Shown here: positions 19,999 to 28,485 of the stretch, in pieces | How positions within the stretch are numbered: position 1 is the stretch's first letter | How the letters are laid out: every line of letters starts with the position of its first letter | Assembly: GCA_002240395.1 (NCBI GenBank) | Contig: CP016836.1 | Span: forward strand, 620,001 to 684,000 | DNA from: Xanthomonas citri pv. mangiferaeindicae | GTDB taxonomy: Bacteria; Pseudomonadota; Gammaproteobacteria; Xanthomonadales; Xanthomonadaceae | Length of the DNA stretch: 64,000 nucleotides | Direction of reading: 5' to 3' | Made by a program: the position numbers and the translations under genes | The notes under the pieces: generated by a model | Seen by the model: only the letters and a program-made list of their open reading frames with translations | The model's database searches: none | What the model was told of the DNA's origin: nothing

Positions 19999-20012
19999 TT
20001 GACCCAGGTCAG
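19999..20012 (-). promoter_or_regulatory. Fnr/Anr-like box of ubiUV promoter
   Basis: TTGACCCAGGTCAG on the plus strand, a degenerate TTGAT-N4-ATCAA palindrome (three mismatches). On the minus strand a -10-like TAGCAT at 19976-19971 follows after exactly 22 nt, so the box is at -41.5 from a start near 19964 and the leader is about 25 nt. It overlaps the end of ubiD. The spacing identical to the nap and nrdD promoters is the main support. Confidence 0.65.
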
Positions 20013-21481
20013 GCGCTGCGTGCATCGCGCAATGCCTCCCACAGCCGCCCCATACGTGCGGCGACCTGCGGGTCGGGCACGATCGGTCGGCCCCAGTCGC
20101 GTGCGGTCTCGCCGGGCCACTTGTTGGTCGCATCGAGCCCGAGCTTGGAGCCGAGCCCAGCGACCGGGGATGCGAAGTCGAGGTAGTCGATCGGCGTGTT
20201 GTCGACCAGCATCGCATCGCGCGCAGGATCGACCCGGGTCGAGATCGCCCACAGCACCTGGCCCCAATCGCGCGCGTCGATGTCGTCGTCGACCACGATC
20301 ACGAACTTGGTGTAGGTGAACTGGCGCAGGTACGACCAGATGCCCATCATCACCCGCCGCGCATGGCCGGCGTACTGCTTGCGGATCGAGACCACCGCGA
20401 CCCGGTACGAGCACGCCTGCGCCGGCAGGTGGAAGTCGACGATCTCCGGGAACACCTTGCGCAGGATCGGCACGAAGACCTCGTTGAGTGCCATCGCCAG
20501 CACCGAAGGTTCGTCATGCGGCGCGCGCCCCATGTAGCTGCCGTGATAGATCGCACCGCGACGCAGACGCATGCACTCGATCGTAAGCACCGGGAACGCA
20601 TCGCGCGCGTTGTAGTAGCCGGTGTGGTCACCGAATGGGCCCTCGGGCGCGGTGTCGCCGGGATGGATGAAGCCTTCGAGCACGATCTCCGCACCCGCCG
20701 GCGCGTCGAGTCCGGTCATCGCGCTGCGCCACACCCGCGTACGCGCACCACGCAGCAGACCGGCGAACTCGTACTCCGACAGCGTGTCGGGCACCGGCGC
20801 GACCGCGGCAAGCAGCGTCGCCGGATCGGCGCCGATCGCGACCACGACCGGAAACGGACGGTCGGGATGCATGCGCTGCCAGGCTGCATGATCCTGCGCA
20901 CCGCCGCGATGCGGCAGCCAGCGCATGATCACGCGGTTGTGCCCGATCGGCTGCTGACGGTAGATCGCCACGTTCTGCCGCGCCTGTTCGGTGCCGCGAG
21001 TGACGACCAGGCCGAAGGTGATCAGGCGGTCGACGTCGCCGGGCCAGCAGCGCTGGATCGGCAACCGCGCCAGATCGATGTCGCCACCGTGGACGACCTC
21101 CTCGCAGAACGCCGCCTCCTCCACGCGGCGCGGCGCGACATGCGCCAGTTGCGCCAGCCCCGGCCAGGCCTCGAGCGCGCCCCGCAGTGACGACGGCCAG
21201 CGCGGCTCCTTGAGCTCGGCGAGCAGTTCGCCCAGTTCGCGCAGCGAAGCCAGTGGCCGCTCACCGAGCGCCAGTTCGATGCGTCGACGATGCCCGAACA
21301 GGTTGCCGAGCATCGGGTGTGCCGATCCGACCGACCGGCGCATCAGCAGCGCCGGCCCCTGTTCGCGAAGCGCATGGAGCGACAACGCCGTGCTCTCGAG
21401 CTCAGGATCGACCGGCGCGCCGACCTCCCACAGCTGGTCGTGCCGGGTCAGGCGGTCGAGGAACTGGCGCAGATCGTGCAA
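20009..21481 (-). CDS. ubiD: UbiD-family 3-octaprenyl-4-hydroxybenzoate decarboxylase
   Basis: UbiD decarboxylates the polyprenyl-hydroxybenzoate intermediate using prenylated FMN made by UbiX (not in the window). Typical blocks are GPALLMRR, HPMLGNLFGHRRR, WPGDVDRLITFGLVVTRG, YRQQPIGHNRVIMRW, and EGPFGDHTGYYN, which carries the conserved Glu/Asp region. 490 aa. There is no ATG at the expected place; a TTG at 21481 has GGAG 7 nt upstream and gives LHDLRQFLDRL, the normal N-terminus, so I use it. An Fnr-like box lies 80 bp upstream. Confidence 0.92.
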   Translation of the reverse strand: MHDLRQFLDRLTRHDQLWEVGAPVDPELESTALSLHALREQGPALLMRRSVGSAHPMLGNLFGHRRRIELALGERPLASLRELGELLAELKEPRWPSSLRGALEAWPGLAQLAHVAPRRVEEAAFCEEVVHGGDIDLARLPIQRCWPGDVDRLITFGLVVTRGTEQARQNVAIYRQQPIGHNRVIMRWLPHRGGAQDHAAWQRMHPDRPFPVVVAIGADPATLLAAVAPVPDTLSEYEFAGLLRGARTRVWRSAMTGLDAPAGAEIVLEGFIHPGDTAPEGPFGDHTGYYNARDAFPVLTIECMRLRRGAIYHGSYMGRAPHDEPSVLAMALNEVFVPILRKVFPEIVDFHLPAQACSYRVAVVSIRKQYAGHARRVMMGIWSYLRQFTYTKFVIVVDDDIDARDWGQVLWAISTRVDPARDAMLVDNTPIDYLDFASPVAGLGSKLGLDATNKWPGETARDWGRPIVPDPQVAARMGRLWEALRDARSA

Positions 21482-21556
21482 ACGGGGGCTCCGGCGCGGA
21501 CGCTCCCGGCCGGGAGACGATGCCGGCAAGGCTAGGCAGCGGCCGCAGCGGCTGCG

Positions 21557-21570
21557 ATGACGCAGGTCAA
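21557..21570 (-). promoter_or_regulatory. Fnr/Anr-like box of ubiD promoter
   Basis: On the minus strand TTGACCTGCGTCAT, a degenerate Fnr palindrome with good half sites (TTGAC / GTCAT). TAGCCT at 21534-21529 follows after 22 nt, as in the three other promoters, predicting a start near 21522 and a leader of about 41 nt to the TTG codon of ubiD. Confidence 0.55.
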
Positions 21571-21616
21571 GCGCATCGAATGCAGCATTGGCGCGCCTGC
21601 ATGGCGCGCCGCGCAA

Positions 21617-22906
21617 TCAGCCGGCCACCACCACTCGGTTGCGGCCGCCGGCCTTGGCCAGATAGAGACGACGGTCGGCCTCGGCCAGCAGCCGGTGCAG
21701 GTCGTCGCTGGTGGAGGCCGCGCACACGCCGATGCTGACCGTCATCCGCAGATCGCCGCCGCGCACCGGCACCCGCAGATCCTCGACGCTGGCGCGCAGG
21801 CGCTCGAAGTACGCGGCCAGCGCGTCGGCATCGAGCCCGGGCACCAGCAGGCAGAACTCCTCGCCACCGAAGCGCGCGATCAGGTCCTGTGGGCGCGCGT
21901 GCGCCGACAGCGCGGTCGCCAGCGCACGCAGCGCGTGGTCGCCGGTCTCGTGCCCCCAGCTGTCGTTGATGTGCTTGAAGTGGTCGACATCGAGGATCGC
22001 CATCGCCACCGGCGTGCCGCCGTCCTGCAGTGCCGGCAGTTGCTGCTCGGCACGCTCGAGGAAGCAGCGCCGGTTGGGCAGGCCGGTGAGGAAATCGCGC
22101 GTCGCCAGGTCCTGCAGGCTGCCGATGAGCTCCAGCTGGTCGACGTTCTGAGAGACGCGGCAGAAGAACTCCTCGCGCGAGTAGGGCTTGCGCAGGAAAT
22201 CGTTGGCGCCGTTCTTGAGGAAACGCGCGACCAGGTCGGCATCCTCGCAGCCCGACACGCCGATCACCGCGACCCGGTCGCGGGCGCGCAGCGCGCGCAG
22301 GCGCCGTGTTACCTCCACGCCCTGCATGCCCGGCATTTCCTCGTCGATCAAGGCCAGGCGGATCGTCGGGTCGGCTTCGAGCGCGCGCAGCGCGGCATCG
22401 CCTTCGGCGGCCTGCACCACCCGGTAGCCGAACATCTCCAGCAACCAGGCGGTGCGCTCGCGCGCGGAGGCCGAATCGTCGACCACCAGTGCGGAGATCC
22501 GCCGGTTGCGCTCCAGGCGCTGCACCAGCCAGACAATGTAGTCCAGGCTGCCGGGCGTGCTCTTGAGTACGAAGTCGATCACCTGCCGACGCAGCAGGCG
22601 GTCGCGCAGTTCGCGGTCGTAGACGCCGCTCACGACCACCGTTGCCAGGCCGCGCGCCAGGAAGAAATCGACGACCGAATCGCGGTCCCCGTCGGCCAGC
22701 ACCAGTCCGGTCAACACCAGGAACCAGTCGTCGTGCGCGTCGAGCGCCCGCTTGGCCTCGGCCAGCGATCCGGCGACCGTCACCGGCAACTCGAGCCGGC
22801 TCTCGATGGTGCCGGCCACGGCCTGGGTGTAGGCACGCGAGTTCTCCACCAGCAGCACACGCTGTGGCAGGGGCGAGGTCGGGATCCTGGGCAGGAGCGC
22901 GTGCAT
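21617..22906 (-). CDS. Two-receiver GGDEF response regulator (diguanylate cyclase)
   Basis: 429 aa with REC1 (about 16-130), REC2 (about 138-255) and a GGDEF domain (about 262-428). REC2 keeps D143, D144, the phospho-acceptor D188 (ALIDEEMPG) and K240. REC1 looks degenerate: the acidic pair is E21-N22 and Gly67 (VLTGLVLADGD) replaces the phospho-acceptor Asp. The cyclase site is GGEEF (347-351), and RxxD (R338-D341) five residues ahead is an intact inhibitory I-site. So it should make c-di-GMP with product feedback. The start MHALLPRIPTS at 22906 is the best of several. No sensor kinase gene lies nearby. Confidence 0.9.
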   Translation of the reverse strand: MHALLPRIPTSPLPQRVLLVENSRAYTQAVAGTIESRLELPVTVAGSLAEAKRALDAHDDWFLVLTGLVLADGDRDSVVDFFLARGLATVVVSGVYDRELRDRLLRRQVIDFVLKSTPGSLDYIVWLVQRLERNRRISALVVDDSASARERTAWLLEMFGYRVVQAAEGDAALRALEADPTIRLALIDEEMPGMQGVEVTRRLRALRARDRVAVIGVSGCEDADLVARFLKNGANDFLRKPYSREEFFCRVSQNVDQLELIGSLQDLATRDFLTGLPNRRCFLERAEQQLPALQDGGTPVAMAILDVDHFKHINDSWGHETGDHALRALATALSAHARPQDLIARFGGEEFCLLVPGLDADALAAYFERLRASVEDLRVPVRGGDLRMTVSIGVCAASTSDDLHRLLAEADRRLYLAKAGGRNRVVVAG

Positions 22907-23006
22907 GCGGTTCGGCGTCCGGCGGTACTCGCCGACGTTATCGACCGCCGGCGGGCCGACTTGACTGCGACGCAGCGTCGCACCCGCCCGACGGGGCATG
23001 CCCCGC

Positions 23007-24941
23007 CTAGATATGCACCTGCGATCCGAGCTCGACCAGGCGATTGCCGGGGATGCGGAAGAAGCCCGTGGCCGGCGCCGCGTTGCGGTGCATCAGCGCG
23101 AACAGCTTGTCGCGCCAGACCGGCATGCCGCGCCGCGGCGTGGCGACCACGGTCTCGCGGCTGGTGAAGTAGGTGGTGTCCATCGGGTCGATCACGATGC
23201 CGCCCTCGACATCGCCGCAGCGCATCAGCGCCATCGGCACGTCCGGCGTCTCCATGAAACCGAAGCGCAAGGTGATGCGATGGAAGTCGTCGCCGACGTG
23301 TTCGATCCGCATTCGCCGCGATGGCGCCGCATAGGGCACGGTGAGCGTTTCGACCGTCAGGAACACGTTGCGCTCGTGCAGCACCTTGTTGTGCTTGAGG
23401 TTGTGCATCAACGCCTGCGGCACCACGCCGCGATCGGCGGTCAGGAACACCGCGGTGCCTGGCACCCGCACCGGCGGAGCGAGCATCAGACCCGGCAGGA
23501 AGGTATCCAGGCGAATGCCCTCCTTCTGGATCTCGTCGCGCAGCAACTGGCGGCCGCGCCGCCAGGTCCTGAGCAGCGTGAACAGCGTGATGCCCAGCAC
23601 CAGCGGGAACCAGGCGCCCTGCAGCACCTTGGCGCCGTTGGCGATCACGAAGGCGATGTCGATCAGGATGAAGACCGCGCACGACGGCAACACCCAGCGC
23701 CGCCAGCGCGGCCACAGCGCGCGCGCCACCACGATCAGCAGCAGCGTGTCGATGAGCATCGTCAGCGATACCGAGATGCCGTAAGCGGCCGCGAGCGCCG
23801 AAGAGGTTCGGAACGTGAGCACCAGCGCGATCACCACCACCGCCATCGCCCAGTTCACGCCCGGGATGTAGATCTGGCCGATGGTGTCGCTGGAGGTGTG
23901 GCGCACGTGCATCCGAGGGATGTAGCCCAGCTGCATCGCCTGCCGCGCAACCGAAAAGCCACCAGTGATCACCGCCTGGGACGCGATCACCGTCGCCGCG
24001 GTCGCCATCACGATCATCGGCCAGCGCGCCCATTCGGGCACGCCGACATAGAACGGGTTACGGATCGCCGCCGGGTCCTCAAGCACCAACGCGCCCTGCC
24101 CCAGATAGTTGAGCATCAGCGCCGGCAGCACGAAGAAGTACCAGGCGTAGCGGATCGGCCGCGCACCGAAGTGACCCATGTCGGTGTAGATCGCCTCGCC
24201 ACCGGTCACCGCCAGCACCACCGCGCCGAGGATGAACACCCCGCCCCAACTGTGCTCGACGAAGAAGCGCCCCGCCCACCACGGATTGAGCGCGTGCAGC
24301 ACCTCGGGCGCGTGCAGGATGTTGAGCACGCCCAGCATCGCCAGCGAAGCGAACCACAGCATCATGATCGGGCCGAACACCCGCCCCACCTTGGTGGTGC
24401 CGAAGCGCTGGGTCGCGAACAGGATGCCGAGCACGAGCACGGTGATCGGAATGATCCACGCGTGCAGGCCCGGCGCCACCACTTCGAGGCCCTCGACTGC
24501 CGACAGCACCGAGATCGCCGGGGTGATGACGCCGTCGCTGAAGAACAGCGAGGCGCCGAAGACGCCGAGGATGCCGATCAGATACGCAGACTTCCCGCCC
24601 TTGGCGAGACAGCGCTGGGCAAGCGCCATCAACGCCATGATGCCGCCCTCGCCATCGTTGTCGGCACGCAGGATGATGGTGACGTACTTGTAGGTCACCA
24701 CGATCGTCAACGACCAGAAGATCATCGACAGCACCCCGAGCACGGTGTCGTGGTCAGCGATGAGCCCGTAATGCGACGAGAACGCCTCGCGCAGGGTGTA
24801 CAGCGGACTGGTGCCGATGTCGCCGAAGACGACGCCGATCGCGCCGGCGACCAGCCCCGCCAGGCCGATCTGGCCATGGGTCTGGCCGTGCCCGGGCGGG
24901 CTGCGCGGATCGGGCGCCGCCTGGCGCGTGGACTGGGTCAT
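23007..24941 (-). CDS. kup: Potassium uptake permease Kup
   Basis: Kup is an inner membrane K+/H+ symporter. After a short polar N-terminus the family opening LVAGAIGVVFGDIGTSPLYTLREAFS is present, followed by about 12 hydrophobic segments and a soluble C-terminal domain of about 200 residues ending in RIPGNRLVELGSQVHI. 644 aa, full length, from the ATG at 24941. It sits 28 bp downstream of ruvA on the same strand. Confidence 0.97.
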   Translation of the reverse strand: MTQSTRQAAPDPRSPPGHGQTHGQIGLAGLVAGAIGVVFGDIGTSPLYTLREAFSSHYGLIADHDTVLGVLSMIFWSLTIVVTYKYVTIILRADNDGEGGIMALMALAQRCLAKGGKSAYLIGILGVFGASLFFSDGVITPAISVLSAVEGLEVVAPGLHAWIIPITVLVLGILFATQRFGTTKVGRVFGPIMMLWFASLAMLGVLNILHAPEVLHALNPWWAGRFFVEHSWGGVFILGAVVLAVTGGEAIYTDMGHFGARPIRYAWYFFVLPALMLNYLGQGALVLEDPAAIRNPFYVGVPEWARWPMIVMATAATVIASQAVITGGFSVARQAMQLGYIPRMHVRHTSSDTIGQIYIPGVNWAMAVVVIALVLTFRTSSALAAAYGISVSLTMLIDTLLLIVVARALWPRWRRWVLPSCAVFILIDIAFVIANGAKVLQGAWFPLVLGITLFTLLRTWRRGRQLLRDEIQKEGIRLDTFLPGLMLAPPVRVPGTAVFLTADRGVVPQALMHNLKHNKVLHERNVFLTVETLTVPYAAPSRRMRIEHVGDDFHRITLRFGFMETPDVPMALMRCGDVEGGIVIDPMDTTYFTSRETVVATPRRGMPVWRDKLFALMHRNAAPATGFFRIPGNRLVELGSQVHI

Positions 24942-24968
24942 GACGTGGGGCCCCTGACGGGCGAAGGG

Positions 24969-25559
24969 TCAGCGAAGCGCGGACTGTAGCGCTTTGCGGA
25001 TGATGATTTCGGCCGCATCGCCATCACGCGCCGCGGCCTTCGCCATCTTGGCCGCCTCGGCCGGCTTGTAGCCCAGTTGCTGCAGGGCGACGGTCGCCTC
25101 CGACAGCGGATCGGCGGGCCCGGTGCGTCCGCCCACCGCGCCACCCGCGCCGCCGAGGTCGGCGACACGATCACGCAGTTCGACCACGATCCGCTCGGCG
25201 GTCTTCTTGCCGATGCCCGGGATCCGGGTCAGTGCGGTGACGTCGCCGGCCTGCACCAGTTGCGCGAACGCATCGACACTGACCCCCGACAGCACAGCGA
25301 GCGCGATCTTGGCGCCGATCCCGCTGACCTTCTGCACGTCGCGGAACAGCCGACGCTCGGACTCGTGCAGGAAGCCGTACAGCGAGACGGTGTCTTCCTT
25401 GTGGGCGTAGTGCGTGAACAGCGCGACCTCGCGCCCGACCTCGGGCAGATCGTAGAACGTGCTCATCGGGGCTTCGAGCTCATACCCCACCCCGCCCACG
25501 TCGACGACCAGCCAGGGGGGGGCCTTGTGCACGAGCTTGCCGCGCAATCTTCCAATCAT
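24969..25559 (-). CDS. ruvA: Holliday junction DNA-binding protein RuvA
   Basis: RuvA binds the four-way junction and recruits RuvB. It opens with MIGRLRGKLVHKAPPWLVVDVGGVGYEL, has two helix-hairpin-helix motifs (VSGIGAKIALAVLSG and IPGIGKKTAERIVVELRD), and ends with the RuvB-binding domain III (ATVALQQLGYKPAEAAKMA). 196 aa, full length. It follows ruvC by 67 bp. Confidence 0.97.
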   Translation of the reverse strand: MIGRLRGKLVHKAPPWLVVDVGGVGYELEAPMSTFYDLPEVGREVALFTHYAHKEDTVSLYGFLHESERRLFRDVQKVSGIGAKIALAVLSGVSVDAFAQLVQAGDVTALTRIPGIGKKTAERIVVELRDRVADLGGAGGAVGGRTGPADPLSEATVALQQLGYKPAEAAKMAKAAARDGDAAEIIIRKALQSALR

Positions 25560-25626
25560 CGGGCGCCTCCGGCCGCGGGCCGGTCGTGGAACTTGGGGAG
25601 GGGGAGGGACGGGGTCGCGATGTCAC

Positions 25627-26148
25627 TCATTTCCTGCTCCAGGCCTGGCGCGCGTCGAGCCCCAACCGGCCAGCCGTCGCCCGCACGTGGGCATGGGTGA
25701 TCGCCACCGCCAGCGCGTCGGCGGCGTCGGCCTGCAACTTGCCGGTCAGCCCGAGCATCAGGCCGACCATGTGCTGGACCTGGCCCTTCTCGGCACTGCC
25801 GCGGCCCACGACCGCGAGCTTGATCTCGCTGGCCGCGTACTCATGCACCGGCAGGTCGCGCAGCACCACCGCACCGATCGCAGCCCCGCGCGCCTGGCCG
25901 AGCTTGAGCGCCGAGTCGGGATTGCGCGACATGAACACCCGTTCGATCGCGACCTCGTCGGGCCGATGCAGCTCGACCAGCTCGCCCAGCCCCACCAGCA
26001 ACCGACGCAGCCGCGCCGGAAAATCGCCGGCCGACAGCAACGACAGCGGCGCGTGATGCACATGCGTGACGCGGCCGGCCGCATCGACGTCGATGATGCC
26101 CACGCCCGTGCGCTGCGAGCCGGGATCGATACCGAGGATGCGGGTCAT
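25627..26148 (-). CDS. ruvC: Crossover junction endodeoxyribonuclease RuvC
   Basis: RuvC cuts Holliday junctions. The opening TRILGIDPGSQRTGVGIID gives the first catalytic Asp; Glu in VAIERVFMSRNPDSALKLGQARG and the Asp pair in DAADALAVAITHAH complete the RNase H-like site. 173 aa from the ATG at 26148; the frame runs five codons further upstream, but the shorter start gives the standard N-terminus. It lies 23 bp after yebC. Confidence 0.97.
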   Translation of the reverse strand: MTRILGIDPGSQRTGVGIIDVDAAGRVTHVHHAPLSLLSAGDFPARLRRLLVGLGELVELHRPDEVAIERVFMSRNPDSALKLGQARGAAIGAVVLRDLPVHEYAASEIKLAVVGRGSAEKGQVQHMVGLMLGLTGKLQADAADALAVAITHAHVRATAGRLGLDARQAWSRK

Positions 26149-26171
26149 TGGGCGACGGATCACCGGCGCCG

Positions 26172-26903
26172 TCAGGCGCCGTCCAGCGAGGCCTGGTCCA
26201 CGTTCGAGTACACGTCCTGCACGTCGTCGAGATCCTCGAGCAGGTCCAGCAGCTTGCGGACCTGCTGCGCGGTCTCGGCATCCACCGCGACATCGTTGTC
26301 GGCGCGGAACGTCAGCTCGGCGTGCTCGGGCGCCAGGCCCGCGGCGGCCATCGCCTCGCGCACCGCGGCGAAGTCCTCGGGCGCGGTGACCACGTCGATC
26401 GCGCCGTCCTCGGGATAGACGATCACGTCGTCGGCCCCGGCCTCGATCGCGACCTCGGTGATCCGTTCTTCATCGGCGCCGGCGTCGTAGCTCAGCACGC
26501 CCAGGCGCTTGAACATGAAGGCCACCGAGCCATCGGTGCCGAGGTTGCCGCCGCACTTGCCGAACGCATGGCGCACGTCGGCCACAGTGCGGACCTTGTT
26601 GTCGGTCAATGCATCGACGATGACCGCCACCCCGCCCGGCGCGTAGCCCTCGTAGCGGATCTCCTCGTACTCGACCCCTTCCAGCTCGCCGGTCGCCTTC
26701 TTGATCGCGCGCTCGACCACGTCCTTGGACATGTTCTGCGCCATGCCCTTGTCGATGGCGGCGCGCAGGCGCGGATTGTTGGCAGGATCGCCGCCGCCGG
26801 CACGGGCGGCGACGCCGATCTCGCGGATGATCTTGGTGAAGATCTTGCCGCGCTTGGCGTCGGTCGCGTTCTTGCGGGCCTCGATCGAAGGTCCTCGTCC
26901 CAT
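26172..26903 (-). CDS. yebC: YebC/TACO1-family protein
   Basis: A cytoplasmic three-domain protein of the YebC/PmpR family, variously described as a transcriptional regulator or a translation factor that relieves ribosome stalling. Signature blocks are NATDAKRGKIFTKIIREI, DPANNPRLRAAIDKGMAQNMSKDVVERAIKK and EGYAPGGVAVIVDALTDNKVRTVADVRHAFGKCGGNLG. 243 aa, full length. It starts the yebC-ruvC-ruvA run. Confidence 0.96.
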   Translation of the reverse strand: MGRGPSIEARKNATDAKRGKIFTKIIREIGVAARAGGGDPANNPRLRAAIDKGMAQNMSKDVVERAIKKATGELEGVEYEEIRYEGYAPGGVAVIVDALTDNKVRTVADVRHAFGKCGGNLGTDGSVAFMFKRLGVLSYDAGADEERITEVAIEAGADDVIVYPEDGAIDVVTAPEDFAAVREAMAAAGLAPEHAELTFRADNDVAVDAETAQQVRKLLDLLEDLDDVQDVYSNVDQASLDGA

Positions 26904-26935
26904 GGTCGTTCTTTTCAGGCGTCGAAGGCGCGATT

Positions 26936-27559
26936 TTAGCGCGCGAAGCGCCCTGCGCGCAGGAACGCGGCGGTCTGGATCACCGCCTGCGAGGAGAACA
27001 GCAGCCCGCTGTGGCTGGCCTCGACGACCACGTGGTCGGCCAACCCCGGCGCGTGCGTCTCGGCCACCGCCACGGTGCCGTCATGGGGACCGTCGAAGCG
27101 CGCGAACAGCGCCCCCAGCCCGCGTGGCACCCGGCCAGCGACCATCCCGACCGCCACCTGCGGCGGCCACTGCGCGCAGCCGGTGAGCAGGATGTCGGCG
27201 CTGCGTCCGAAGTACAGCCGCGAGATCGGCCACCGCGACAGCGCGGCGGCCGCGCCACTGCCGCACACCGGCGAGCCCAGGCAGACCACGCGCCCGACCG
27301 GCACCTCCGGTGCCTGCGCCAGCGCCTGCAGCGCCACCAGGCCCCCGAGGCTGTGTCCGACCAGATGCGCCGGCCCGCCGCGACGCAGCTGCGCGAGCAG
27401 GCCGTCCATCGCCGCCTGCGGTCCGCCGGTGATGCTGGGATAGCCGAAGATCTCCGGGGCGAACCCTTCCGCCTCCAAATGCCGCGCGAAGCGCCGCATC
27501 GTCAGGCCGACCATCCAGATGCCATGCAGCAGCACGACACGCTGCGGCCCGCCGCTCAT
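26936..27559 (-). CDS. Alpha/beta hydrolase, lipase/esterase-like
   Basis: A 207-residue alpha/beta hydrolase. The oxyanion segment VVLLHGIWM is followed by the nucleophile elbow GHSLGG (Ser near residue 69) and a late His in EASHSGLLFS; the Asp is likely in RFDGPHDGTV. No signal peptide. The ATG at 27559 overlaps the stop of the upstream AraC gene (ATGA), so both are co-transcribed and coupled. Substrate unknown; PGAP1/lipase class 2-like proteins look similar. Confidence 0.87.
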   Translation of the reverse strand: MSGGPQRVVLLHGIWMVGLTMRRFARHLEAEGFAPEIFGYPSITGGPQAAMDGLLAQLRRGGPAHLVGHSLGGLVALQALAQAPEVPVGRVVCLGSPVCGSGAAAALSRWPISRLYFGRSADILLTGCAQWPPQVAVGMVAGRVPRGLGALFARFDGPHDGTVAVAETHAPGLADHVVVEASHSGLLFSSQAVIQTAAFLRAGRFAR

Positions 27560-28368
27560 GCGGCCGCGTCCCGCAGACCCATCGTCTGCCGCCAGGCCCT
27601 GGGCGAGAGTCCACTGCGGGCCTTGAACGCCCGCGACAGGGCCGCCTCGCTGCCGTAGCCAACTTCGTCGGCGATCACCTTCAGTGGCCGGCCGCGCCGC
27701 AGTGCCCGCTGCGCGAGCGCGATTCGCCAGTCCTGCAGGTACTGGCCCGGCGTCTGCCCGAGCGCCTCGCGAAAGCTCTGCGCGAAGGCGCTGCGCGACA
27801 TCCCCGCAGCCTGCGCCAGCGACGCCAGCGTCCAGTCGCGTGCCGGCGCTTCGTGCAACGCGACCAGCGCGCGTCGCAGCCGCAGGTGGGCCATGCCCGC
27901 CAGCAGGCCGCCTCGCAGGTCGCCCGACTCCATCTGCTGGCGCAGCACCTGGACCAGCAAGGCCTCGATCAGCCGATCGAGCAGCACCGTGCGTCCACAG
28001 CGGCCGTCGAAGGCCTCCTCGAACAACAGCGCGAACAGCCCGGCCGACCCTGGCACCGCATCGGCGGGCAGCCACAACACCGTGGGCAGGGCCCGCACCA
28101 GCGGGTTGTCGGCGCCACCCTCGAAGCGCAGCCGGGCCGCGAGCACGCGCGCCCCCGGCCCGGCGATGACCCCGTCGGCCAGGGCGCGCTGCGGCGCGAG
28201 CAACAGGCCCGGCCCGGCCATCGGCGGCGACGGCGCGGCCATGTGCAGCGATCCGGCGGCGACCAGCCACAACGCGCCGTCGTCGTGCGTGCCGACCTCG
28301 CCAGGGCCGGCATCGACATCGGCGGTGATCCGGAACCGATCCAGCAGCACGGCGAGACGATCGACCAT
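27556..28368 (-). CDS. AraC-family transcriptional regulator
   Basis: 270 aa. The N-terminal half is a cupin-like AraC_binding/Cupin_6 type sensor domain; the C-terminal 100 residues hold two helix-turn-helix units (ASLAQAAGMSRSAFAQSFREALGQTP and IADEVGYGSEAALSRAFKARSGLSP), the AraC/XylS pattern. Starts at the ATG at 28368. It is divergent from ohr with 117 bp between, and overlaps the hydrolase downstream by 4 nt. Control of the ohr gene and of its own hydrolase partner is a reasonable inference. Confidence 0.92.
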   Translation of the reverse strand: MVDRLAVLLDRFRITADVDAGPGEVGTHDDGALWLVAAGSLHMAAPSPPMAGPGLLLAPQRALADGVIAGPGARVLAARLRFEGGADNPLVRALPTVLWLPADAVPGSAGLFALLFEEAFDGRCGRTVLLDRLIEALLVQVLRQQMESGDLRGGLLAGMAHLRLRRALVALHEAPARDWTLASLAQAAGMSRSAFAQSFREALGQTPGQYLQDWRIALAQRALRRGRPLKVIADEVGYGSEAALSRAFKARSGLSPRAWRQTMGLRDAAA

Positions 28369-28485
28369 ATCAGGACTCCAGGCCAAGTTTCCTGGACTTG
28401 GCATGCCCAAACGTATCAGCGAACGGCGCACAGTGTCGATACCGCACCGGCATCCCGCCGCCTGCCACTCACGGAGATCTTTCGC

